Shown here piece after piece: positions 45,642-55,568 of a stretch of 64,000 nucleotides of DNA. The stretch's first letter is position 1; each line of letters starts with the position of its first letter. Below the pieces are notes generated by a model. It was not told the origin of the DNA and did no database searches. It was given only the letters and a program-made list of their open reading frames with translations. This DNA comes from Endocalyx cinctus (lineage: Eukaryota > Ascomycota > Sordariomycetes > Amphisphaeriales > Apiosporaceae), in the NCBI GenBank assembly GCA_001600455.1, contig BCKC01000008.1:2515345-2579344 (forward strand), in the 5' to 3' direction. Made by a program: the position numbers and the translations under genes.

Positions 45642-46511
45642 GGGTATGAAATTTGAAGAAGTCCATTGATTCTAGCAAAATCAGTGCAATTGATATGCTA
45701 CTGGCATTGAATCCCCTTTAACAGGAGCTATCCCTAAACTAGAGTATCATGCATTTTACTATTATTGTACACGTAACATAAGGCACTCAACTTGCCGTAC
45801 TTAAATAGATAATATATTTGTCTTGCAATTTATTCACTTGGGACCGCGTGTATACAGGATCTTCCACACTATAAAATCATAAGACCTACTTGTATTCAAC
45901 TCAGTATTTGCGATAATTAGAGTCTGCATAAAAACGAACCTTACCAACTTCTATCTCTTCTTATAGACCTGAACTCTTGGCATCCTGAATTGAGCGATGA
46001 GCCAGTAAACTATCAGGTATTTCTTAGCTCTCCTGACCTCGATTTTACCTGTTGTATAATTATTGGATAGAACCTTTCAGGTAATTTGGATATAAAATGC
46101 TCTTCACATTGTATCTTCTCCATATGAAATGAATTTACAGCATTGTCGTAAGGCAATTACAGACTCGAATGACTCCATAATTCCCCCTAGTCCCCCTTAT
46201 CCAAGAAAATTATGGGGAGATTTCTGTAAGCGCTAGGGGGTATTAAAGTTGTTCCGATCCGTTACGCGTATAGCAATCCATGGATACGAGTATTAGGTAT
46301 CTAAATAATACCATAATGCGCATTGCGTAGTTATTGTGTTTTTCCGACATCTAGTTGGTACCGTGTTTGCGCCTCAAAGTCCCAGATGGTGTTATGCACT
46401 GGCTAGTAAATATTATACAAGCTCGTTGTATTGATATATGAGAGAAACATATTTACTGAATTATACTCCTTTCAGCTTCAACACAATTATATATCTTGAC
46501 GTACTATTAAA
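45642..46511. other. Intergenic region
   Basis: These 870 bases between two plus-strand genes show no gene. A near-palindromic stretch, CCCCCTAGTCCCCCTTATCC versus GCTAGGGGGTATTA, lies at 46185-46245. Confidence 0.5.
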
Positions 46512-48608
46512 ATGGAGAATTGGAATAGTCATGCGGTATCCCAGCTTTATAAACCGCTACTAGGCCATCTTCCTCTCCGGCTCCTCTCCGTCGCCCCAGG
46601 AGAGCGCGGTCAGATACCGGTGCTAAGTCTGATCCCAACTACCCTAGACGAGGTTACGGGACAATTCGAGGCGACCTCTTACACGTGGGGATCACCAGAG
46701 AACCCACAGCGTGTAATATGTGACGGTCTCGAGATATTAGTTCAGAAAAATGCATTTGATATGTTGCAAGATCTCCGCTTGACCGACAAACCCCGTTTGA
46801 TCTGGATCGATGCAGTGTGCATTAGCCAATCGGACCTGAAAGAGAAAGCGGCTCAAGTTTCTATGATGAATCAAATCTACAGTCGAGCCAAGACCGTCTT
46901 GATCTGGCTTGGAGAATCGGACGAGAGTAGCTCCATAGCAATGGCTCATGCGACGACATTGGATGTGGACAAATGTATAGTCGAGTATAGCGCCGCGTCT
47001 AAAACTGAAAATTTCGATGGTTGGAACGCGCACCGCGAGAAGACACTCCTTTTCAGCAACTCTGACTGGGGTCAGGATCGTAAGCACGGAGAGTCTAAAT
47101 TGCTAGCAGAGGCTGTGGTGATGTTCTTTGAACGTCCTTGGTTCAATAGAATATGGATTCAACAAGAGGCTTCCCTGTGCTATCAGACCCGAGTTGTCTG
47201 CGGTGAAAGCATAATTGACTGGGAACAAATGTTTGCGCTGGCGTGGATCGCGACGCCATCTAGATCGTACTCATATCTAGACTTCATCGCTTCGGATACA
47301 GCCAGTATATTAAGCAATCTCAGTGCCACTAGAGACATTCAAGACGTAAGACAGATCAAATTTCCAGAGAAATATGGAATGTGTCGGGCTGTTGAGTCCA
47401 TAGTCTCTATGCTGAGTAGATCCTCTCAATACGGAGCTACCGATCCTCGAGACAAAATATTCGCTCTTCAGAACATGCGCGTCGAAGATTCGACCGACTG
47501 GCATAGTTTTGAAGTAGATTACGAGATGCCCTGGCAGGTATTTTATGCTCACGTCGGCCGTACGTTCATGGCGGCTGGTTCGCTCGGCGGGTTGACGGAC
47601 GCTGGCAAAGCGCGACACTCGTTGGATAGCGTGCTTCCTTCGTGGGCACCAGACTATAGAAAGAGAGACTGGAATTCTACAACGATCATTAACCACCCGT
47701 TGTGGAGAGCTGGGGGAAGGACGTTGCATTTTCGTCCCGGAACAGTCAATCCTGACACGATCGTCAAAGTGCAACAGCTTCCTAAGCAGCATAGGAAACG
47801 TTTAGCTCTATCGCAAGATATCAGAAGCTATAAAGATACAAGTAAGATGCTTCTTCAGAGCTACGCAACATTCAAGTGCCTGATGTCAGACGAAATCGTC
47901 TATATCACGCAGGTCGCAGACGGCAAAATGTCAAAAGAGACCGTTGAAATCATATCAAAAGCTCTCGAATATGCCAGCTCTGTTAAGTTATCAAACTATT
48001 TTAACAGAGATGGCCTTTTAGAAGCTTGTCAGCTCACAATAATTACTTCACTAGATGACGAAGGAGAATTTGTCGAGAAAGAATATGTGAAAAAACACTG
48101 GAATGAGTGGTTTCGTTGGTTTAAAGACGGTTCCCCAGGTTACGAAGACCCAAAGTTCCAGCGTCCCGCCATCCATGCCGCTTTCGAGACAGCAGGGGCG
48201 ATGTCGAGCTTTCGACTTGCGTTTACGAAGCATAACGTTTTTTGCCTGGTCCCAAAAGCATGCCAGCTTGGTGATCGTATTGCAATATTTCAAGGATACG
48301 AATTCGCGGTAGTGATACGGCCCTGGAACTCTCCGTCCACTTGTTCATCGGATAAGTCTCACCAACAGAAAGCGGAGGAATACTTTGAGCTGATCGGCGA
48401 TGCTTATGCACACGGGTTGATGGGGGGCGAAACGCGATGCATAGTAGATGAATTTAACTGCAAATATGACTCCACCCCAGCACAGCGGGAGAGGATTCGA
48501 GCAGCGTCTGATTCCGGTCGTGGCGAAGCATGGAAAACGCTCGGACTGCCTGGAGAGTATCATCAGCTTCTTCCGTGCATGGGTTTACGTATGCTAAAAG
48601 TAGTATAA
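46512..48608 (+). CDS. HET-domain (heterokaryon incompatibility) protein
   Basis: Single exon, 698 residues. The HET domain occupies about residues 45-215: FEATSYTWGSPENPQRVICDG, LRLTDKPRLIWIDAVCISQ, KAAQVSMMNQIYSRAKTVLIWLGE and PWFNRIWIQQEASLC are its standard blocks. The remainder has no recognised domain but contains the usual YGATDPRDKIFAL, VDYEMPWQVFYAHVGR, LPSWAPDYRKRDW and a C-terminal RCIVDEFN piece. Such proteins trigger cell death on contact with incompatible strains or serve unknown roles; many are single-exon and fast evolving. No partner gene of a known incompatibility pair is adjacent. Confidence 0.9.
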   Translation: MENWNSHAVSQLYKPLLGHLPLRLLSVAPGERGQIPVLSLIPTTLDEVTGQFEATSYTWGSPENPQRVICDGLEILVQKNAFDMLQDLRLTDKPRLIWIDAVCISQSDLKEKAAQVSMMNQIYSRAKTVLIWLGESDESSSIAMAHATTLDVDKCIVEYSAASKTENFDGWNAHREKTLLFSNSDWGQDRKHGESKLLAEAVVMFFERPWFNRIWIQQEASLCYQTRVVCGESIIDWEQMFALAWIATPSRSYSYLDFIASDTASILSNLSATRDIQDVRQIKFPEKYGMCRAVESIVSMLSRSSQYGATDPRDKIFALQNMRVEDSTDWHSFEVDYEMPWQVFYAHVGRTFMAAGSLGGLTDAGKARHSLDSVLPSWAPDYRKRDWNSTTIINHPLWRAGGRTLHFRPGTVNPDTIVKVQQLPKQHRKRLALSQDIRSYKDTSKMLLQSYATFKCLMSDEIVYITQVADGKMSKETVEIISKALEYASSVKLSNYFNRDGLLEACQLTIITSLDDEGEFVEKEYVKKHWNEWFRWFKDGSPGYEDPKFQRPAIHAAFETAGAMSSFRLAFTKHNVFCLVPKACQLGDRIAIFQGYEFAVVIRPWNSPSTCSSDKSHQQKAEEYFELIGDAYAHGLMGGETRCIVDEFNCKYDSTPAQRERIRAASDSGRGEAWKTLGLPGEYHQLLPCMGLRMLKVV

Positions 48609-49707
48609 ATATCTCAATGGTTGATATATTATGCCTTCTCACGAACTTTCTTTCCTTCACTGTAATTAATGTTCAATATCTGCCATACCTACTTCACAGC
48701 ATGATACCCATAATTCCTAAAGACCAGGTGCTCTGAACTCTTTTTTCTTAGATAATCTAGGATATCTCCTGCACTGATTTCGATTATTGGAGTAGCTAAC
48801 ATGTTCAAAATCCTTTGGCGCCCCCTTCGAACCTGAGCATAACTCCACTCTCGTTCCATTTTGGTCACATAGTATAACCTTATAATAGGAAGTAAGCGAG
48901 AAAGAGAGTTATAGTTTAGAAAATCAACAAGGTAGACTTGTAGGTGTGGCAAGCCTCGCGACATGGATGCGGAGTGGAGACAGGATAAATAATTACGGCG
49001 TATTCCCACACCTATTCTTAGAAGTAGACACAGACCGGAGTACTGGAGTCCGAAAAGGCTCATCCATTCAGACCGGGATTTGTCAACTGTGGCAGTAGAA
49101 AAAATCGGTAAGTCCCGCCCATCACGGGTCACCTCATGTTGGACTCCCAGTCCCAGCGTTCGAGGACATACATCGGGAGTGCCGCAGCTTGGAAGAAGCA
49201 CCCATTAGCAACTTTCACTGACATATTAGCATGTTTTTGAATTGACCTGGATGCGTGGCTTGTAGCGCGGTAGTCTAGATTAGAGTTTGTAGGCTCTGGC
49301 GCAATTCGTAAATGATTTTAACTAATTACATCAGAGAACGAGTATTATTCTTAATAAGTTATCCTAGAAACTTCAATTCATAGACATACGCCGTAGGTCT
49401 TAATACAAATTAGGCGGCAAGATGCGAAGCTGATTGGAACAGATATCCAGCTTCCATCAATCAAATTTTCGCCTCGGCCAACGAAATCCCTAAAGTGAGA
49501 ACCATGACAGCTTTCTTCCTTCCCCTTTCTCTTCTAGTCTAATTTTCAATCTCTAAGTCTACCTTCAGTTATTGCTCCTGCTCCTCTGAAGCCAGTATTG
49601 TATGAACATACTCCCTATTGGGGTTTTTTCTTTTTTAACAATTATACCGTGATTGAAGAAACATCCCACGTTGCCCCCCTATTGCTCTCTTCTGTTCTAG
49701 AGGCACC
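48609..49707. other. Intergenic region with an unassigned minus-strand open frame
   Basis: A 170-codon frame on the minus strand (48689-49201) is open but starts at GTG, and its protein matches nothing I know; a portion (about EWSYAQVRRGRQRILNML) looks amphipathic. It could be an exon of an unrecognised gene or a relic. Otherwise the 1.1 kb holds the promoter of the next gene. Confidence 0.35.
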
Positions 49708-50409
49708 ATGGCCTTCCTCACTCGACTTTTAACACAACGAGAAGAATACCACCGAATTCCTCTCATGGATAAACAGCCATGCGCATCAGAAGCTGACTAT
49801 AGCAATTCTCGGGACGTTGCAACAGCAGGATTATTTCCTATCCGCCGCTCCTCGCTCATCCCACTAATTATCTATGCCTGCGTGTTCGCGCTCTTCATAG
49901 CCCTCCTCATTGTCTCATCACTCTACATTCGCCTCGTTCTGAAACATCGGCCTCAAGCGGAGCTGCGCTGCGGGAGTACCATATCCGAGGCGCTTCAGGC
50001 AGGCTGCTCTTTCGACCAGCTGACCAAAGCCTGGCTGCCGGCGGAATGTCCACGCGACGGAGAATCCGAGTTTCTACAGGTCCCCGAATGGTACAATCTC
50101 ACTACCGGGTGGGAGTACTGGGAGGATCGGCAAGCGACGAAACCCATCGGTGCCGAAGAGATGGTCGTCTTAGCCGAGCCGAAGCGCTCCAGCTCGTACA
50201 CCAGTACTACGCGCATGCACCTAGCGCACTGCGCATTCGTTCTCATGCGCCGCACAGAATCCCTCGAGATGGGGAGAAGGATGGATAACAGGACAGCTGA
50301 TTTCAATCACGCTAAGCATTGTGCGTTGGTGCTACTGAAGTCGGCTATGGAGGCCCCGGGTATCGACCAGTCGTACGCTTATGGAGATGTAGTCTTTGGC
50401 CACTGCTGA
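49708..50409 (+). CDS. Single-pass membrane protein with HxxHC motifs (UstYa-related)
   Basis: Single exon, 233 residues. The cytoplasmic N-terminus is followed by one helix (about 50-72, LIPLIIYACVFALFIALLIVSSLYI). The outer domain has CGSTISEALQAGCSFDQLTKAWLP, then PAECP, WEYWEDRQ, and the histidine motifs MHLAHCAFVLMRR and FNHAKHCALVLL. The pattern CG.S..EA...GC.FD....WLP is shared by a common fungal family often found near HET genes and metabolite clusters. The double HxxHC suggests a distant relation to UstYa oxidases, but the spacing differs from the one at 36.8 kb. Its biochemical role is unknown. Confidence 0.75.
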   Translation: MAFLTRLLTQREEYHRIPLMDKQPCASEADYSNSRDVATAGLFPIRRSSLIPLIIYACVFALFIALLIVSSLYIRLVLKHRPQAELRCGSTISEALQAGCSFDQLTKAWLPAECPRDGESEFLQVPEWYNLTTGWEYWEDRQATKPIGAEEMVVLAEPKRSSSYTSTTRMHLAHCAFVLMRRTESLEMGRRMDNRTADFNHAKHCALVLLKSAMEAPGIDQSYAYGDVVFGHC

Positions 50410-50724
50410 CGTGGGTTAGCCAAAGTGGTGAGTGTGCTAGAAAGTCTCAAATCGAAAATTGGGTTTGAGTATTTCATTTCTCGGGACACTAGATATGAGC
50501 AACGATCTCTTGTAAACTGCGCGTATGATCTTCGCTTACTGAGGTGAAGGCAGATAATATTGATTAGAATCCCTGGTACTGTTTTCACTTAGTTGTAATA
50601 CGCTTATAATAACTCATGTTAATGGCACAACACATAGTTATCAGATTACTGCCTAAAGCGATTTGTGCCTACGGTACATCTGACGGCAATTCAACGCCGC
50701 ATAAAATAACCAATATTACCGTAT
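50410..50724. other. Short gap between convergent genes
   Basis: These 315 bases have no gene; both neighbours end here. Confidence 0.5.
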
Positions 50725-52341
50725 CTATAATTCCACCGCGTAATATCTATCCCAAAAAGCCATTTTCTCCTGATCGTAGGGACTCAGCGCCTCTATTCTC
50801 AATTCCCCTTCACCATCCCATACTCTCACCAAGTTATGACTACTGTCTAAGGCTGGCCAAGCATTGGTAGACACGTCGTTATTTTCGGGGCTCCCGGTGT
50901 TCACAAATTGAACCCAAGATTTCATCATCCTCTTTGAAAGCGCTCTATCAGCATCGGTCCAATCCCACTGCCACGTATCGAGGTTTCCAAATGCATAAAG
51001 CATACCAACGAGATGAAAAGCTCCCGCAAAGTCCTTTTCAATTATTTCTGAGTCGGCGGGGATCGGTGGCGCTCGCAGGAAGTTGTAGTACCATGTTGGC
51101 GATTTCAGATATCTCGACTGTAAGCGCGCGGATGTCCACGTTGGCCAGTAAAACACTTGATCTGCGAGAAGCTTCCACGACGAAGTCCATACTTCCGCGT
51201 CCGTGGTTGCGGGATACAGACGGAGAGCGTCGTTAGCCTGCTCTTGAAACGTTTCGGTTACGAACGTGCGATAATCAGTTATGGAACTCAGACGCGGCAG
51301 TGCGGTACCATCGTCGGCAACTCCGCCCGCTAGCAGGGGGATATCAGCTATGCGACCAGATATAAATGCCGTAAGGGGTGGCTCGGGAACCACGTGCCCG
51401 TCTATGATAGGGTTTGCGGTATCGTAGACGCTTAAGCTGGTGGTAGAAGTAGGCCGTAAATAGGACTTCCATATCCCTTGCCTGCGAGGCAATTCGGCTG
51501 CCAGAATCTCTTCGGCTGACATCTTGCGAAGATCATCGAGAGATGAAGCACCGAGGGTCTGAAGTAGCTCAGTTCCGGCCTCTTCGGCTGCCACTCTCGT
51601 CATGTAAGTTGCGATATGACCAGGGCCATCGATTGGTGGGGCTATTCCAGGCCCGCTCTCGCAGATCGCCTTGGAGAACAGGCCCCTCGCTAACGGTGAG
51701 GTGCGGAGGAGGGAGATACTAGCGCCGCCGGACGAGGCACCTCCTATAGTCACATTTCTCGGGTCGCCGCCAAAGACCTGGATATTCCGCTGCACCCATT
51801 CGAGCGCCGCTATCTGGTCCATGATACCGTAATTCCCCGAAGCATTATGGCCCGACTCGGCACTCAGCTCCGGAAGCGCGAGGAATCCAAATCGGCCGAG
51901 ACGAAAGTTGACGGTGACAACCGTAATGCCTTCGGCGGCCAGCTTAGTACCATGTAGCATAGGACTAGAGCCAGAACCAAAAACAAAGGCTCCGTAATGG
52001 AACCACACTAGAACGGGTCTGCTAGTCAGGCCCTCACGGCCGGTATACACGTTAAGGTACAGGCAGTCCTCGCTGAATTTGGTGTCTGCGCTGGAGTATA
52101 TAGAATTAACCGGCGCCAGTGGCTGGATGCTTGCAGGTCCGAACTGGTCGCCCGGAAGCGTACCTGCCCATTTCGCAAGGCGCTGTGGTGGCCGCCATCG
52201 TAAGTCCCCCACAGGAGGTTTAGCATAGGGGACTCCCAGAAATTTTCTTGTAGCATTTGAGGATTGAAGTCCGCATAGTAGACCGGACTCAGTTGTGACT
52301 GGAGTACATGGCGATGTCTCGAGATTCTGCTGATCATTCAT
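50725..52341 (-). CDS. Type-B carboxylesterase/lipase
   Basis: Single exon, 538 residues. Landmarks in order: FLGVPYAKPPVGDLRWRPP, EDCLYLNVYTG, the oxyanion loop region WFHYGAFVFGSG (most relatives read HGGxF), NFRLGRFGFL, the nucleophile motif GGASSGGASIS with S203, SGPG, an acid-type segment GGVADDGTALP and the histidine segment GAFHLVGMLYAFGN. The usual GESAGG is changed to GASSGG and HGG to HYG, so the oxyanion hole is altered, but Ser, acid and His positions remain. There is no signal peptide, so it is likely intracellular. Substrate unknown; such enzymes hydrolyse carboxylic esters or polyketide lactones. Confidence 0.87.
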   Translation of the reverse strand: MNDQQNLETSPCTPVTTESGLLCGLQSSNATRKFLGVPYAKPPVGDLRWRPPQRLAKWAGTLPGDQFGPASIQPLAPVNSIYSSADTKFSEDCLYLNVYTGREGLTSRPVLVWFHYGAFVFGSGSSPMLHGTKLAAEGITVVTVNFRLGRFGFLALPELSAESGHNASGNYGIMDQIAALEWVQRNIQVFGGDPRNVTIGGASSGGASISLLRTSPLARGLFSKAICESGPGIAPPIDGPGHIATYMTRVAAEEAGTELLQTLGASSLDDLRKMSAEEILAAELPRRQGIWKSYLRPTSTTSLSVYDTANPIIDGHVVPEPPLTAFISGRIADIPLLAGGVADDGTALPRLSSITDYRTFVTETFQEQANDALRLYPATTDAEVWTSSWKLLADQVFYWPTWTSARLQSRYLKSPTWYYNFLRAPPIPADSEIIEKDFAGAFHLVGMLYAFGNLDTWQWDWTDADRALSKRMMKSWVQFVNTGSPENNDVSTNAWPALDSSHNLVRVWDGEGELRIEALSPYDQEKMAFWDRYYAVEL

Positions 52342-54976
52342 TGTTCTTCTATACTATTTAATTAATACTGCAAAATGGGTGCAGCGTCGAGTATAGATGG
52401 AAAATAACAGGTTCAACGTTTTAATATAGGGATGCACCAGGCGGGCTTTATCTCAAAATGCGGTATAGTATAATACTTCTTGGGGCACCAAGACTATAAC
52501 TTTTTCCACCCCGGTTGATTAGTGCTTACCTTGGCGAGATTCTGTACCGACTTCTCCGAATTACGATGTAGTCCCCGGATAACTTATATTTCTCTTTAGT
52601 ACATAGAAATGTAAGCCTATAATGTGAGCCTCTGTATAGTTGCTCTCTTTTCTTATATCTGCTAGGGCAATAGAGGTATAGAAACGTACGATTTCAGGGG
52701 ACACCACACTATTATTGTGCAGTGTCATTGTTTGGTAAGTACCCCATGTAGCAACGATTCTAGCTCTCGTCCCATAATTAACAGAAATATAAAAGTTTGT
52801 GGTATGCTTGCACTACAGTTGCACCGCGCCGCAGCTGCATATAATACATAGTGATCAGTCTTAGTTATGAAATATTCAGATCTAAAATGATAATCATTGC
52901 GTCGCCCTGAGAAATAAAAAGTAGTTTAAGGGTTATGTATAAAGCCCGAGAGTACAGTATCATGAATAATCAACTCGGAATATATGTCTATCAACACAAT
53001 CTAGTCGTGGTAATGATATATGAAACAAGAACGAGGAGATATTAGCATGGTGTTATTAAGGATAGCTATGTAACGCTAGCTGCAGCCAGCCGAAAATGAC
53101 AGGCCGGCCAAGTGTGATTTTCAAGGATGAGAAAGCGGTCTGGAGTAAAGGTCGTTTGACATGTTGAAAGCTGTACATACATCTATTTAGCAGTAATCAA
53201 CTTAGTTCATGTAGATAACATTAGCTTTTTTTGAAGTGTCTCTAAAAATAACTCTTATCTCTAAGAACATGAACTTGAACCTAATACGACCTGCCCAATT
53301 CGAAACTATTAAAGGAACAAAACCATGACTATAATAAGCATAAATAGCTTAAGAACTGTACCGCGATAAATATCTACGACGAATTATCCCAGAACCAGTT
53401 TGGCAACATATACTCTCATTTTTCGTTTGATCGAGAACCCGTGCCATAGTATTAAAAGGGGATTATCATCTTCATTCAATGGAGTCTCAGGAAGCGCCTC
53501 ATAATTATTGGTCAACGGATTTGATAGACGTTTCTTAGCGCAAGTCTGGCTAACTAGAGTATCCTTCGTCAAGCCCGGGACACCAGTGTCCCAGTATCTC
53601 CCTTGTAACCATCGATGACTTTCTGACCCACAGACACGAGATTCTTATATTTAACGCGGTGGAAGGGGATGTTACAGCTCAAGCAGCACGGACTCCCGGC
53701 ATAGGTGCCGCAAATGGAGCTCGGAGTACCGGGTGGATTCGCGGTATCACCTATTGAGGTAAGTAGAGACCCACTAAGCTACCGTTACCCCACCTCTTAA
53801 CATATCCATGGATATCAAAAATCTCCGCGGTTCCATCAACCATTATACCAACATCTCCGTTACTTTTATAACTCAACTTAATATTCTGTCAGGAAGCTTG
53901 ATAGGGTGGCATCGGGCCGGAAGCTCCGGACAGAGGTGACCTACCAGGATTGGTCCGGTAACTGCATTGTTTTTCTCAATGTAAGAAGGCTATTTTCGGC
54001 TTTCTTCCCCGAGGTTAAGTCATCGTCTAATATCTAATATTATCTACTGCTTGTTTTTCAGAAAAATCTCCCAGTAGACATCTCTTCTTTCACTTTGTGG
54101 CCAGAAGGCCAGCCTACCCTTACAATCACCATACTGGTTGTGGCCTAACTCTCTGTAGTACAACCTATTTTGCTAGCTTATGGATATCCTTATACTTGAG
54201 CACCACCCAGCTGGAAATACGTTTCTCGGTACCGCGGTGTCCACTTCCTTGTTTAACATCAATATAATCTTGATTTACTTTGGCTTCATCGACCAAGGAC
54301 TAGTTTCGCTACTATACGATTTGATTGTGCTGTTTTTCTTTTAATGGTCGTACCATGATGCCGCTGTATCACCCCTGACGTCCTCGATGAGGCTCTGGTA
54401 CGCGCCTCGGTTGATCAGGTGCGCGTCATCGCATACGAGGTGGTTGCTACTGTAGCGCTTGTTGAGCGATCGGACGTCTAAGAGGAGGTCTTTGGAGAGT
54501 CGTTAATGAGCACGTCGAACGGAACACCGTCCCCTCTTCAAACTGGGGTTTACGAATCTTAGTAGTCCTATAATCAGGTACATGCTGAGAGTCGATTGTA
54601 ATATCGTCAGCCATCCAACGAAGAGTCTTTATGAGCGGAAACATCTTTTTCATCGCCAAAATATCTAGCATCCAAAACTAATACCAGCAAAACAAAAGAC
54701 ATTATTTCAATCATAATGATCAATTTTATTTTTATTGAAAACTAAACACTATCATATATACAGTAAAAGAATAGGGGTCGATATATATGATCAGAGTATG
54801 GAAACACCACTGTTCTGAGCCACAGGTGCTGCTTGGAAGACAGTTGATGCATTTAGGAGGTTATGGAAATTCGGTCAAGTACTTGATGCCTCTTCCCATA
54901 TCTCTGAGAAAACTAGATAACGGTTGGGGCGCGTTTATTTCTTCATCCGTGCTAAATTTCCACTGGCAAGACGAAC
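52342..54976. other. Gene-poor region with a possible gene relic
   Basis: This 2.6 kb has no intact gene. On the minus strand about 54360-54670 an open text (KMFPLIKTLRWMADDITIDS) continues in a second frame as LNKRYSSNHLVCDDAHLINR, which looks like a frameshifted exon of an unidentified gene. A further open piece at 53384-53572 has no motif. The rest is AT-rich. Confidence 0.4.
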
Positions 54977-55568
54977 TTAGTTGGCGTGGCAGATGTAACT
55001 GCTGATCTTGTCGTTGAAGCTGATAGAGTTCAGGTCATTGTAACCGGGAGAGTAAGTCCCAAAATGACCCTCTGAGTCAGAACAGCTGAAGGCACTGTTG
55101 AGAGCGTCAGAAGTCTAATGTCTATTATTTTGAAGATGCAAAACAAGGGTGCGATGCTTACCTGTAGAAGAGACAGTAGTAGGGAGAATCAGGTCCCACG
55201 GAGCTGACCTTATCGTTCAGGTCACCACTCAGGTTAACTGTTATAACTTTTAGTGCCACTCTCGCCAGTTTCCAGTCTATTAGTCGTAAAAAACAACATC
55301 ACTTACCACACTGGTATAGGGGGGCGACAATGTGAACGCAATATCCGTTGAAGTACGAGTCATCGCAAAGATATACTCCGGCGTCCTCTCTCTTTTCGAG
55401 GTTATCCGCGGTAGAGTTTCCGGGGATAAGCTCCACGGGCAGGCCATTGGCGTAAACCTCGACGGAGTCGGCTCCACTGTACTGAGAGACTGATCGCTGT
55501 ACTGGGACAGCGGCCGCAAGAGTTTGGCTAGCAACAGCCGAGAGAGCAAGGAAGAGTTGGGAACGCAT
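54977..55568 (-). CDS. Small secreted cysteine protein with beta/gamma-crystallin-like pattern
   Basis: Three exons: 55307-55568, 55162-55237, 54977-55094; introns of 69 and 67 bases; 151 residues. A signal peptide (about 1-18) is followed by a spacer containing a KR dipeptide (LEKRED, about residue 59), a possible Kex2 cleavage site. The mature part repeats the pattern Y-C-D-x-x-x-F-x-G-x-C (YLCDDSYFNGYC) and CSDSEGHFGTYSPGYNDLNSIS, ending FNDKISSYICHAN. Such paired Greek-key signatures with D/N-D-x-hydrophobic-S motifs (NDKVSSV, NDLNSIS, NDKISSY) are typical of beta/gamma-crystallin-like secreted fungal proteins. Role unknown; killer-protein-like, effector-like or cell-wall roles occur in related folds. 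Confidence 0.72.

Noticed and set aside
48689..49201. 170-codon minus-strand open frame
   Set aside because: It has no ATG start, no recognisable domain and lies in the 3' flank of the HET gene; kept only as a note in the gap entry.
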